From Clostridiales bacterium (GTDB lineage Bacteria > Bacillota > Clostridia > Lachnospirales > Lachnospiraceae), in NCBI GenBank assembly GCA_021203005.1, contig JAJQCB010000221.1, forward strand, positions 1-52,997: 52,997 nt of DNA, in the 5' to 3' direction. Shown in pieces: positions 6,468-13,570 of the stretch (positions are counted from its first letter, which is position 1; every line of letters starts with the position of its first letter). A program made the translations under genes and the position numbers. The notes under the pieces were generated by a model that saw only the letters and a program-made list of their open reading frames with translations, searched no databases and was not told where the DNA came from.

Positions 6468-9400
6468 GAAATTTCAAGGTGCTCCATACGGCCGACTGGC
6501 ATATTGGAAGCTTTAAGGGACCGGAAAAAGACGGGGTTAATCTCCGATCGGAAGATACAATGAATTGTTTGCGCCATCTGGTGAAGGTGGCGCAGGACGA
6601 AAAGCCCGATCTGGTTTTGGTGTCCGGAGATATTTTTCACCAGGCGGAAATCTGGCAGGGACGCAGCCACAAGGAAGTATTACAGGCGCGGGGAATCATT
6701 CTGGAGCTGTCGAAGGTGGCCGGACATGTAATCGTAATGCGCGGCACTCCGAACCATGATTCAGAGGAAGCCTTTGAGGAGCTGGCGGCCCACTTTGAAT
6801 TCAATGATCATGTATCGGTTATTACCAAGCCGGGGATGGTCAGCTCTCCGTATTTTGATATAGCGGTTGTGCCAGGCTTCGACAGGGGAGCATTCAGAGC
6901 GGCACACCCCGGCATATCCAAGGAGGAGGAAAACGTTATTTTCTCTGATGAGCTGGGGCAGGTCGTAGCCGGTATGAAGGCAATGTGCGGCGGAAACAGG
7001 GCCAGCATTCTGATGAGCCATTACACGGTGCCGGGCTGTAATACAGAGAGCGGCCAGACACAGTTTCTGACACAGTTTGAGCCGGTCATCACGCAAGACA
7101 TGCTTATGGCTGCTGACTATGATCTGGTGGCACTCGGACATATCCACAGACCGCAGAAAATACAGGGGCTGAAAAATGTATATTATTCCGGCGCTGTAAA
7201 TGCCATGAACTTTAATGACGAGAACCAGGAGAGAGGATTTTGGATACATAATTTTTCACTCAATCCGGTAACCAATCGGACAGAGTATCAGTATTCAGAT
7301 TTTCATAAGACGCCATACCGTGAGTTTGCCACATTCCATTTCACAGATACGGATATCACGGCGATTAACCTCGGGCATATGGAGGAAGTTGCCTTCAACA
7401 ACTGGAAGTACAATGGCTGGGCCGCGGATAAGATTGTCAGAGTGCTTTACACCTGTTCCGAAAAGCAGAAAAGGCTGTTCAACTCTGCGGTGGTTGAAAA
7501 ATCTCTGTATGAAGCGGGAGCTTTCTATGTGGCCGGTATCGAGGCGGAGAAGATTGAATCGGCGAACCGTACCGAATTGTCCAAGCAGGAGGATCCCGAA
7601 ACCAACCTCGTACAGTACCTGGAGGAAAAGCTGGTACCGCCGGAGAAGATTGACAGCATCGTTGAAAAGGCAAGACCAATCATCGCCATGGCCAAAGCAA
7701 ATTCTTCGGTATCAGAGTATTTCGGGACGTTTGTGCCAAAGGAGATCGAGGTACGGAACTATCGGAATTATGCGGAGCAGTATTTCTCTTTTGAGGATAT
7801 CAGCTTCTGCACCATCAACGGCCAGAACGGATCCGGAAAATCCTCACTTTTCATGGACGCCATTGTTGACTGCCTTTATGAAGAACCGAGAGAGGGAACC
7901 AACACCGGCTGGATCCGGAATGACGAGAAGGCACGGTCCGGCTCCATCTCCTTTACATTCGGACTGGGAGAGAAGACCTTTCGGGTGGTAAGAACCAGGA
8001 CGAAATCCGGAAAACCGACATTGAACCTGTCGGAGCTGCTCGACGGCGAATGGGCCGATCGTTCCAAGGAAAGGATCGCGGACACACAGAAAGAGATTAT
8101 ACGCATCCTCGGAATGGATAGCCTTACATTTAAGGCCTGCGTCCTCATTATGCAGGATCAATACGGAATTTTCCTCGAAGCAGGAAAAGAGGAGCGCATC
8201 GGTGTTCTCTCAAATCTTCTTGGGCTGGGAATATACGGTGTTATGGAAGACCTGACACGCGACCAGCTGGGCGCGCTGAAAAGAGAGATCGCAAAGCGGA
8301 ATCAGACGATCAATGTCCATAATAACACCATCTCCGGATATGGGAAGCCGGAGCAGGAAAAAGCCGAGATCGATGCCCTGCTCAAGGACGCCCAGGAGAA
8401 ACAGGCTGAATTGTCCAAGCAGAAAGAGGACAAGTCATTACTGCTGAGAATGCAGCAGGAAGCCGAGGAAAGGCGGCAGAGGGTACAGGCATCTGTTAAT
8501 GCTCTGATCCAGAAAAAGGCTGCTACAGAGCAAAATATAACGCTACAGACAAGCACCATAGCCAACTGCGACTACTTCCTGGAAACCGAGGCGGAGACAA
8601 TGGCAAAGGCAGCGAGGCATTCTGAACTGGCGGAAATGGATCGGGAGCTCGCGGGCGCTGCGATCGCCTATACGGCAAGGCATGAGGAATTGACGAGGCT
8701 CCATAACCAGGAAAGCCGGGAAGAGGCTGATATCAATCGCATGCAGATGAGTGTGGATGCCAAGCGGGAAGAGATCAATGCTCTGATATTGGAGTCGGCC
8801 AATGACGGAGAAGTAAAAAATAAGGCGGCTGAATACGAGCGCACTAAGAAACAGCTGGATGAAGCCTATGAGCAGGATCGTGCCTACCGCGCGTGTCAGA
8901 TGGAGCTTGATGGGGCGGTAAACGAAGGACTGCGGATCTCTGCGGCACATGATTCCGACCGCAGGAGGATGGAGGATAAGCTGGCTGGATATAAAAAGCA
9001 GGCTGAACTTCTGGACAATGTGGAGTGTGTTGACATTGAACATGCACGCTGCGGTTTCCTGTCCGAAGCCATATCCGCAAAGAAATCTCTGGATGAGTAC
9101 CCTACGCTCATGAAACAGGATGAGGAGAACTACCGGATCCAGATAGAGCCATACGATACCAAGATTGAAACATTGAAGGCAAAGCTGGCCGGAATGGAGA
9201 ACCCGGAGAAGAAAGTCTCAGATCTGCAGAGGAAGTGTTCGGAGCTGAAGCCGTTCACAGCGAAGCTTGCGGAGTTAAACCAGCGCGAAAGCCAGATAGC
9301 CCTGCTTAGAGCCACTGTAGATAATATGCAGTCAAATATATCCGAAGCACAGAAAAGGCTTGCAGAGGCGAAAATAAAGGCCTCTGAGGTCGAAAGAGAG

Positions 9401-10330
9401 ATGGCTGCGTTACAGGACAAGACCGACCAGCACAGGGCAGTCACGCAGGAAATGATAGAGCTTTCCCCGTACCTTGAAAAAGTGAATACCTATCCCGTTA
9501 TAAAGGAGCGGAAGAAAAATGCGGAGAACCAGAAAGCGGATGAGATTATCCGGCTGGCAGAGATAGAGCAGGAATTGGAGGCTGCGCGCCGCGAACTGGC
9601 AGAAACAACAGGGGCAACGATGGATATTTCACAGCTGAATGCTGATGTGAATTCCATCAATACGGAGCTGGAAACCATAAACCGGACGATAACCGGATAT
9701 CAGCAGACGATCGGTTCTCTGATACAGAAAATCGCAGAGATTGAGAAATTGACCAAAGAGGTAAAGAGTCTGCAGATCGAAGCCGGAAAGCTAACGGAGG
9801 ATCGTTCGGAGTACGAGCTTCTCAAATCGGCATTTTCCCAGGATGGTATTCCTCATCAGATTATCCGTTCATTGGTGCCGAAGCTGACGGAAATTTCCAG
9901 CAGCATTCTGGGGCAGATGACGGGCGGCAAGATGGGCATTGAATTTCAGACAGAAAAGGTAATGAAGAGCAACACCAATAAAGAGGTCGTTGCGCTGGAT
10001 ATCTTCATCGAGGAGTACGGAAAATCTGTGCTGCCGTACCTGTCCAAGTCCGGCGGGGAAAAGGTCAAGGCCTCGCTCTCGGTCATCCTCGCGCTGGCGG
10101 AGATCAAATCATCATCAGCAGGCATCCAGCTGGGAATGCTGTTCATCGATGAGCCGCCGTTCCTGGACAGCGATGGGATACAGGCATACTGCGACGCCCT
10201 TGAGACGATCCAGAAGCGATATCCGGATTTGAAGATCATGGCCATTACCCACGATCCGACAATGAAAGCCCGTTTCCCACAGAGTCTTGATGTCATAAAG
10301 ACAGATGAGGGGAGCAAGGTGATTTATTAA
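6464..10330 (+). CDS. Fused SbcD-SbcC (Mre11-Rad50-like) nuclease
   Basis: A 1288-residue protein that combines both subunits of the SbcCD/gp47-gp46 DNA end-processing complex. The N-terminal metallophosphoesterase has ADWH (10-13), GDIF (55-58), GTPNHD (94-99), SH (185-186) and GHIH (225-228). The ATPase part has Walker A GQNGSGKSS (453-461), a very long coiled coil (about 600-1150), signature SGGEK (about 1196-1200), Walker B LFIDEP (about 1226-1231) and ITHD (about 1261-1264). In the coil the usual CxxC zinc hook is replaced by C855 and C863 with seven residues between. The metal motif GTPNHD differs from the common GNHD. It overlaps the HTH gene by four bases. It should resect or cleave DNA ends for recombination-dependent replication. 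Confidence 0.9.
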   Translation: MRNFKVLHTADWHIGSFKGPEKDGVNLRSEDTMNCLRHLVKVAQDEKPDLVLVSGDIFHQAEIWQGRSHKEVLQARGIILELSKVAGHVIVMRGTPNHDSEEAFEELAAHFEFNDHVSVITKPGMVSSPYFDIAVVPGFDRGAFRAAHPGISKEEENVIFSDELGQVVAGMKAMCGGNRASILMSHYTVPGCNTESGQTQFLTQFEPVITQDMLMAADYDLVALGHIHRPQKIQGLKNVYYSGAVNAMNFNDENQERGFWIHNFSLNPVTNRTEYQYSDFHKTPYREFATFHFTDTDITAINLGHMEEVAFNNWKYNGWAADKIVRVLYTCSEKQKRLFNSAVVEKSLYEAGAFYVAGIEAEKIESANRTELSKQEDPETNLVQYLEEKLVPPEKIDSIVEKARPIIAMAKANSSVSEYFGTFVPKEIEVRNYRNYAEQYFSFEDISFCTINGQNGSGKSSLFMDAIVDCLYEEPREGTNTGWIRNDEKARSGSISFTFGLGEKTFRVVRTRTKSGKPTLNLSELLDGEWADRSKERIADTQKEIIRILGMDSLTFKACVLIMQDQYGIFLEAGKEERIGVLSNLLGLGIYGVMEDLTRDQLGALKREIAKRNQTINVHNNTISGYGKPEQEKAEIDALLKDAQEKQAELSKQKEDKSLLLRMQQEAEERRQRVQASVNALIQKKAATEQNITLQTSTIANCDYFLETEAETMAKAARHSELAEMDRELAGAAIAYTARHEELTRLHNQESREEADINRMQMSVDAKREEINALILESANDGEVKNKAAEYERTKKQLDEAYEQDRAYRACQMELDGAVNEGLRISAAHDSDRRRMEDKLAGYKKQAELLDNVECVDIEHARCGFLSEAISAKKSLDEYPTLMKQDEENYRIQIEPYDTKIETLKAKLAGMENPEKKVSDLQRKCSELKPFTAKLAELNQRESQIALLRATVDNMQSNISEAQKRLAEAKIKASEVEREMAALQDKTDQHRAVTQEMIELSPYLEKVNTYPVIKERKKNAENQKADEIIRLAEIEQELEAARRELAETTGATMDISQLNADVNSINTELETINRTITGYQQTIGSLIQKIAEIEKLTKEVKSLQIEAGKLTEDRSEYELLKSAFSQDGIPHQIIRSLVPKLTEISSSILGQMTGGKMGIEFQTEKVMKSNTNKEVVALDIFIEEYGKSVLPYLSKSGGEKVKASLSVILALAEIKSSSAGIQLGMLFIDEPPFLDSDGIQAYCDALETIQKRYPDLKIMAITHDPTMKARFPQSLDVIKTDEGSKVIY

Positions 10331-10335
10331 AAATC

Positions 10336-10353
10336 GGGGCGGTACGCCGCCCC
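10336..10353 (+). other. Stable GC hairpin between genes
   Basis: GGGGCGG (10336-10342) and CCGCCCC (10347-10353) form a 7-bp stem around a TACG tetraloop. No T-run follows, so this is not a standard terminator. It could mark an RNA processing site or insulate the next gene. A similar hairpin at 19868-19887 is also followed by AGAAAGGA. Confidence 0.55.
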
Positions 10354-10379
10354 ATCACAGAAAGGATGTGGTAGGAGAA

Positions 10380-11150
10380 ATGCCAAACAGAATATTAAAG
10401 GAGTCGATTTGCAGGTCGGATTCCATTGATGCTCTGACTTGGTTTGAGGAAGTTCTGTTTTATCGTCTGATTGTAAATTGTGATGATTTCGGGAGATTTG
10501 ACGGAAGACCAGCAATTATAAAGGGCTCGCTGTTCCCGCTGAAAGATGTGACAGTTAAGGACATTGAGAAATCTCTTAGTAGGTTGGTGGAGGTAGGCTT
10601 GGTTGGAGCGTATGAGGCGCAAGGAAGACCGGTCCTGCAATTGTTAACCTGGGAGAAGCACCAGAATGTCAGAGCCAAAAAGAGTAAGTATCCGCCATGT
10701 GATGAAACTTGCATACAAATGTATTCAAGTGCAAGCAATAGTTCCCGTAATCCAATCCAATCCGAATCCAAATCCAAATCGGAATCCTATTCGGATATTA
10801 GCTCGGAGCAAACATCCTCCGAGCCGCCAGAGCAGCCGGTGATCACGCTGGTGTTGAACACAGGAGAAGAATACCCGATCATGCGAAAAGATGTGCTCCA
10901 GTGGATGGAATTATACCCCGCTGTTGATGTTATGCAGGAACTGAGAGCCATGAAAGGATGGCTTATCCATAACCCGAAAAAGCGAAAGACAGCGAGGGGC
11001 ATCGGACGATTTGTAAATGGGTGGCTGGCAAAAGAGCAGGACAAAGGCGGGACACCTGGGTATGTTCAGACGAATAACCAGAGAGCGCCGGGAGCCTCAA
11101 AAGTAGAGCAGTTTGCTCATGGCGCAAGGGAGTGGGCGAACAATGGATAA
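10380..11150 (+). CDS. Replisome organizer / replication initiation protein
   Basis: A 256-residue protein. Its N-terminal winged-helix region (DALTWFEEVLFYRLIVNCDD then FDGRPAIIKGSLFP, about 15-105) is typical of phage replisome organizers that bind the origin. A serine-rich linker (about 118-145) carries the DNA repeats described separately, and a C-terminal helical part (about 160-215) fits helicase-loader contact. The ATG at 10380 is very close to AGGAG, and a GTG at 10368 is an alternative. It directly precedes and overlaps the helicase loader gene. Confidence 0.8.
   Translation: MPNRILKESICRSDSIDALTWFEEVLFYRLIVNCDDFGRFDGRPAIIKGSLFPLKDVTVKDIEKSLSRLVEVGLVGAYEAQGRPVLQLLTWEKHQNVRAKKSKYPPCDETCIQMYSSASNSSRNPIQSESKSKSESYSDISSEQTSSEPPEQPVITLVLNTGEEYPIMRKDVLQWMELYPAVDVMQELRAMKGWLIHNPKKRKTARGIGRFVNGWLAKEQDKGGTPGYVQTNNQRAPGASKVEQFAHGAREWANNG
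10749..10787 (+). repeat. Iteron-like direct repeats, candidate replication origin
   Basis: Seven near-identical AATCC/AAATCC/GAATCC units occur in a row inside the replisome organizer gene, coding for a low-complexity serine/lysine linker. Phages often place the origin as iterons within the initiator gene, as with lambda O, so this is a candidate binding site for the encoded protein. The repeats could also simply reflect a repetitive linker. Confidence 0.5.
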
Positions 11151-11817
11151 ACAACAATTTGCCACACTGGCCATTGGGATCAAGTCAGCTTATCCGGCTT
11201 CGAAGATTTTGGAGGACAATGCGTCGATGGACTTCTGGTACATGATGCTGAGGGATATCCCCTACGAGATCGCAGAAAATGCGGTGATGGAACATATCAG
11301 CACCAACATTTATCCGCCGAATATTGCGGAGATCCGGAAGCTGTGCGCGGACAGATTGAAAAGGCCGGTTTTGAGCTTTGATGAGGCATGGGGGACCGTG
11401 CAGACGGCCATGTCGAAATATGGGTCATACAACGCTGAAAGAGCCTTTGCAGAGATGGACGATCTCACATGTTCGGTTGTGAAAAACCTCGGATGGACCA
11501 GGATGTGCCAGAGCGAGAATCCGACAGCTGACAGGGCCAATTTCCGGGAGGCTTATGAGGCCAAAGCGAAAGAAGCACAGAACAGTCTGCAGATGCCTGC
11601 ATTTGTCACGGCCAGAAAGGCGCAGCTCCAGCAGCAGTATATTCCGGAGATCGAGGAGAAGCTGACACCGAAAATAGAGAAAAGAGAGGAGGTAAGGTAC
11701 CAGGGCATTGAATTAACAGACGAACAGAAAAAGAAAAGAAGCCGTCAGCTTGAAGAATTACGGAAGGGGGCATGGAATGGCCAAGAAAAAGCTGAGCGAG
11801 GAAATACAGGGAACTGA
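11143..11817 (+). CDS. Replicative helicase loader/inhibitor (G39P-like)
   Basis: A 224-residue protein. Its N-terminal domain (FATLAIGIKSAYPASKIL then FWYMMLRDIPYEIAENAV and YPPNIAEIRKL) matches the loader_and_inhibitor G39P/G40P type, which brings the host DnaB-like helicase to the origin-bound organizer. The C-terminal third is charged and helical. The ATG at 11143 lies within the last codons of the organizer gene and has AGGGAG upstream. No phage helicase is seen, so it probably recruits the host enzyme. Confidence 0.8.
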   Translation: MDKQQFATLAIGIKSAYPASKILEDNASMDFWYMMLRDIPYEIAENAVMEHISTNIYPPNIAEIRKLCADRLKRPVLSFDEAWGTVQTAMSKYGSYNAERAFAEMDDLTCSVVKNLGWTRMCQSENPTADRANFREAYEAKAKEAQNSLQMPAFVTARKAQLQQQYIPEIEEKLTPKIEKREEVRYQGIELTDEQKKKRSRQLEELRKGAWNGQEKAERGNTGN

Positions 11818-12622
11818 GAAGGAGTTCCTGGATCTGTTCGGACAGCTGTGTTACAGCAGGAGCGCGTGGCAGGTATGGGCAGATTTGATGTCAGCGATTG
11901 CCTGCACACTGAGCAATGTGACAGAAAAGAACCCCGAGAGGAGAGAGGCCAGGGAGAAGGAGTACGAGAGCTGCATCAAGAGGCTGGGTGGCAGTAATGA
12001 GATACCGGCGCATTTGTTCGCCATCATAACGATCGCCCTTGACAAAAATCCGGAGCAGGATTTCCTCGGCAAGATGTATATGAGCCTAAACCTGGGGAAC
12101 CACTGGAAAGGCCAGTTTTTCACACCGTACGATATATGCACGCTGATGTCAGAAATTACAGTTGGCAGTGAGGCGGTTGCGGAGGCAAAAACCAGAGATT
12201 ATATCTCCGTGAACGATCCGGCCTGCGGCGCCGGCGCGACACTCATCGCGGCCGCGAACACGTTTAAACGGCACCATATCAATTATCAGCAGAAGGTGTT
12301 GTTCGTGGGGCAGGATATTGACCGGGTAGTCGCTCAGATGTGCTACATCCAGTTGTCGCTTCTCGGTTGTCCGGGATACATAGCAGTGGCGAATACCATA
12401 AGCAATCCCATCACAGGATCCACGCTGGAGCCAGACGAGGGGAAGGATCAGGAGTTCTGGTACACACCATTTTACTGGACAGACATCTGGGTAATGAGGC
12501 GGACGCTCCAGAGAGTTCGCAATTTAACATCGCTCTTGGCGGTGGATGCACAAAAACAAAAGGAAGAGGAATATGTATTTTTCTTCGATTTCAACAAGGA
12601 GGAATCAACATGGGTGAAGTAA
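11777..12622 (+). CDS. N-6 DNA methylase-like protein lacking the usual catalytic motif
   Basis: A 281-residue protein with the fold signature of HsdM-type adenine methylases: GQFFTPYDIC (112-121), AdoMet-binding motif DPACGAG (147-153) and GQDID (178-182) followed by AQMCYIQLSLLG. The catalytic NPPY/F expected next is absent, and the segment reads NTISNP (206-211). It may use a changed active site, act as an AdoMet-binding accessory, or be inactive. There is no restriction partner nearby. The ATG at 11777 has GGAAGGGGG upstream and overlaps the helicase loader gene by 41 bases. Confidence 0.75.
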   Translation: MAKKKLSEEIQGTEKEFLDLFGQLCYSRSAWQVWADLMSAIACTLSNVTEKNPERREAREKEYESCIKRLGGSNEIPAHLFAIITIALDKNPEQDFLGKMYMSLNLGNHWKGQFFTPYDICTLMSEITVGSEAVAEAKTRDYISVNDPACGAGATLIAAANTFKRHHINYQQKVLFVGQDIDRVVAQMCYIQLSLLGCPGYIAVANTISNPITGSTLEPDEGKDQEFWYTPFYWTDIWVMRRTLQRVRNLTSLLAVDAQKQKEEEYVFFFDFNKEESTWVK

Positions 12623-13518
12623 GACACTACACAGAAAACGGCGGGCCACAGGAAGCCTATGACAGCGAACACAAGGCTGCGGTGGAAGAGTATCTCCAGA
12701 AGGGATATTCAGCGGAGGCAATCTTTGCAGACTGCGAGATCAGGGTTTCGGGAAAGACCTATAACGTCTTGAAAAGAACCGCTGTGACAGCGTTTTATGA
12801 TGAAAATGGCGACACCATCTTTGATGTGACCAATAAGCGGATCGCGGCAGAATATGAAGCTCTGACCAGCGGCGCGGGAGAGCCAGAATCGGACATCGGG
12901 AAGGCGATTTCGTCCATTGAGAGGCAGGCGTTCGAGGCGGCAACGCAGGAGCCCGAAAAGATACCGGAAGAGCTGGAGTCTGATTCTAAGCTGCATGATT
13001 TGGAAAAAGATGCAGAAACCGTGAAGGAGCCGGAGAAACCAGATGCGGTCAAAAAGGCCGTGGAAAAATTGCAGGCGGAGCTGGCGGCGGCATCAGACAA
13101 GGAGAAGCCCTTCGCGGAGCCATGTATTGAGTACCTGATCAAGAGGTGCGGGGAATCTCAGAGCCTGGCCGAGGACATCTGCCAACAGCACAAGACCTGG
13201 AAAAAGTGCTATGGGTACATATTCAGCAAGGCAAAGACCTGTTTGGGCGGCAATTCCGGACCTGTGCGCAGCGATACCGTCTTTGAATGGGTGGAGGACT
13301 ATTACCATCTGGATGACAAAGCCCAGGAAGAAAAGAAAGCCAAGGAGGCGGCTGAGCGCCAGAAGAAAGCGGAGGAGAGACAGAAACAGCCGGCCAAGAA
13401 GACTACGAAGGAGGCTGCAACCTCCAAAAAGCTGGAGGCCAAAGAGACGGCTCCAAAAAAAAGAGAAGCCTGTCACACCGAAGCCGGAAGCACCGAGGAA
13501 AAAATCCAAGAAGAATGA
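12610..13518 (+). CDS. pcfK: PcfK-like protein, C-terminus in a shifted frame
   Basis: A 302-residue protein. The region CIEYLIKRCGESQSLAEDIC to VRSDTVFEWVEDYYHLDD (about 175-236) is the PcfK-like domain, first named from an enterococcal conjugative plasmid. A lysine-rich tail follows. At an A8 run (13455-13462) the frame appears to break. Skipping one base there continues in the +1 frame through KKEKPVTPKPEAPRKKSKKN to a terminal QMDLFSMLGM, ending at 13561. QMDLF is a sliding-clamp-binding pentapeptide, and stopping at 13561 gives ideal spacing to the next gene. Either the full protein is made by slippage, or the gene carries a one-base insertion. The start MGEVRHYTE is preceded by CAAGGAGG. 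Confidence 0.8.
   Translation: MGEVRHYTENGGPQEAYDSEHKAAVEEYLQKGYSAEAIFADCEIRVSGKTYNVLKRTAVTAFYDENGDTIFDVTNKRIAAEYEALTSGAGEPESDIGKAISSIERQAFEAATQEPEKIPEELESDSKLHDLEKDAETVKEPEKPDAVKKAVEKLQAELAAASDKEKPFAEPCIEYLIKRCGESQSLAEDICQQHKTWKKCYGYIFSKAKTCLGGNSGPVRSDTVFEWVEDYYHLDDKAQEEKKAKEAAERQKKAEERQKQPAKKTTKEAATSKKLEAKETAPKKREACHTEAGSTEEKIQEE
13455..13462 (+). other. A8 slippage or frameshift tract in the pcfK-like gene
   Basis: Eight consecutive A residues separate the PcfK frame (before) from the frame encoding the conserved-looking C-terminus QMDLFSMLGM (after). Loss of one A or gain of two joins them. Runs of this length are known to cause transcriptional slippage in bacteria. Whether this is programmed or a mutation cannot be told from one sequence. 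Confidence 0.55.
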
Positions 13519-13570
13519 ACTGGAAGGCCAGATGGACCTGTTCTCTATGCTGGGAATGTAGGAGGCATTT

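Noticed and set aside
7320-7991. Plus-strand frame of 223 codons inside the SbcD-SbcC gene
   Set aside because: Rich in Arg/Ser/Pro as expected from an out-of-frame reading, and fully inside a confident gene.
12340-12609. Upstream extension of the PcfK-like frame
   Set aside because: It overlaps the methylase-like gene in another frame, while a good ribosome site marks the start at 12610.
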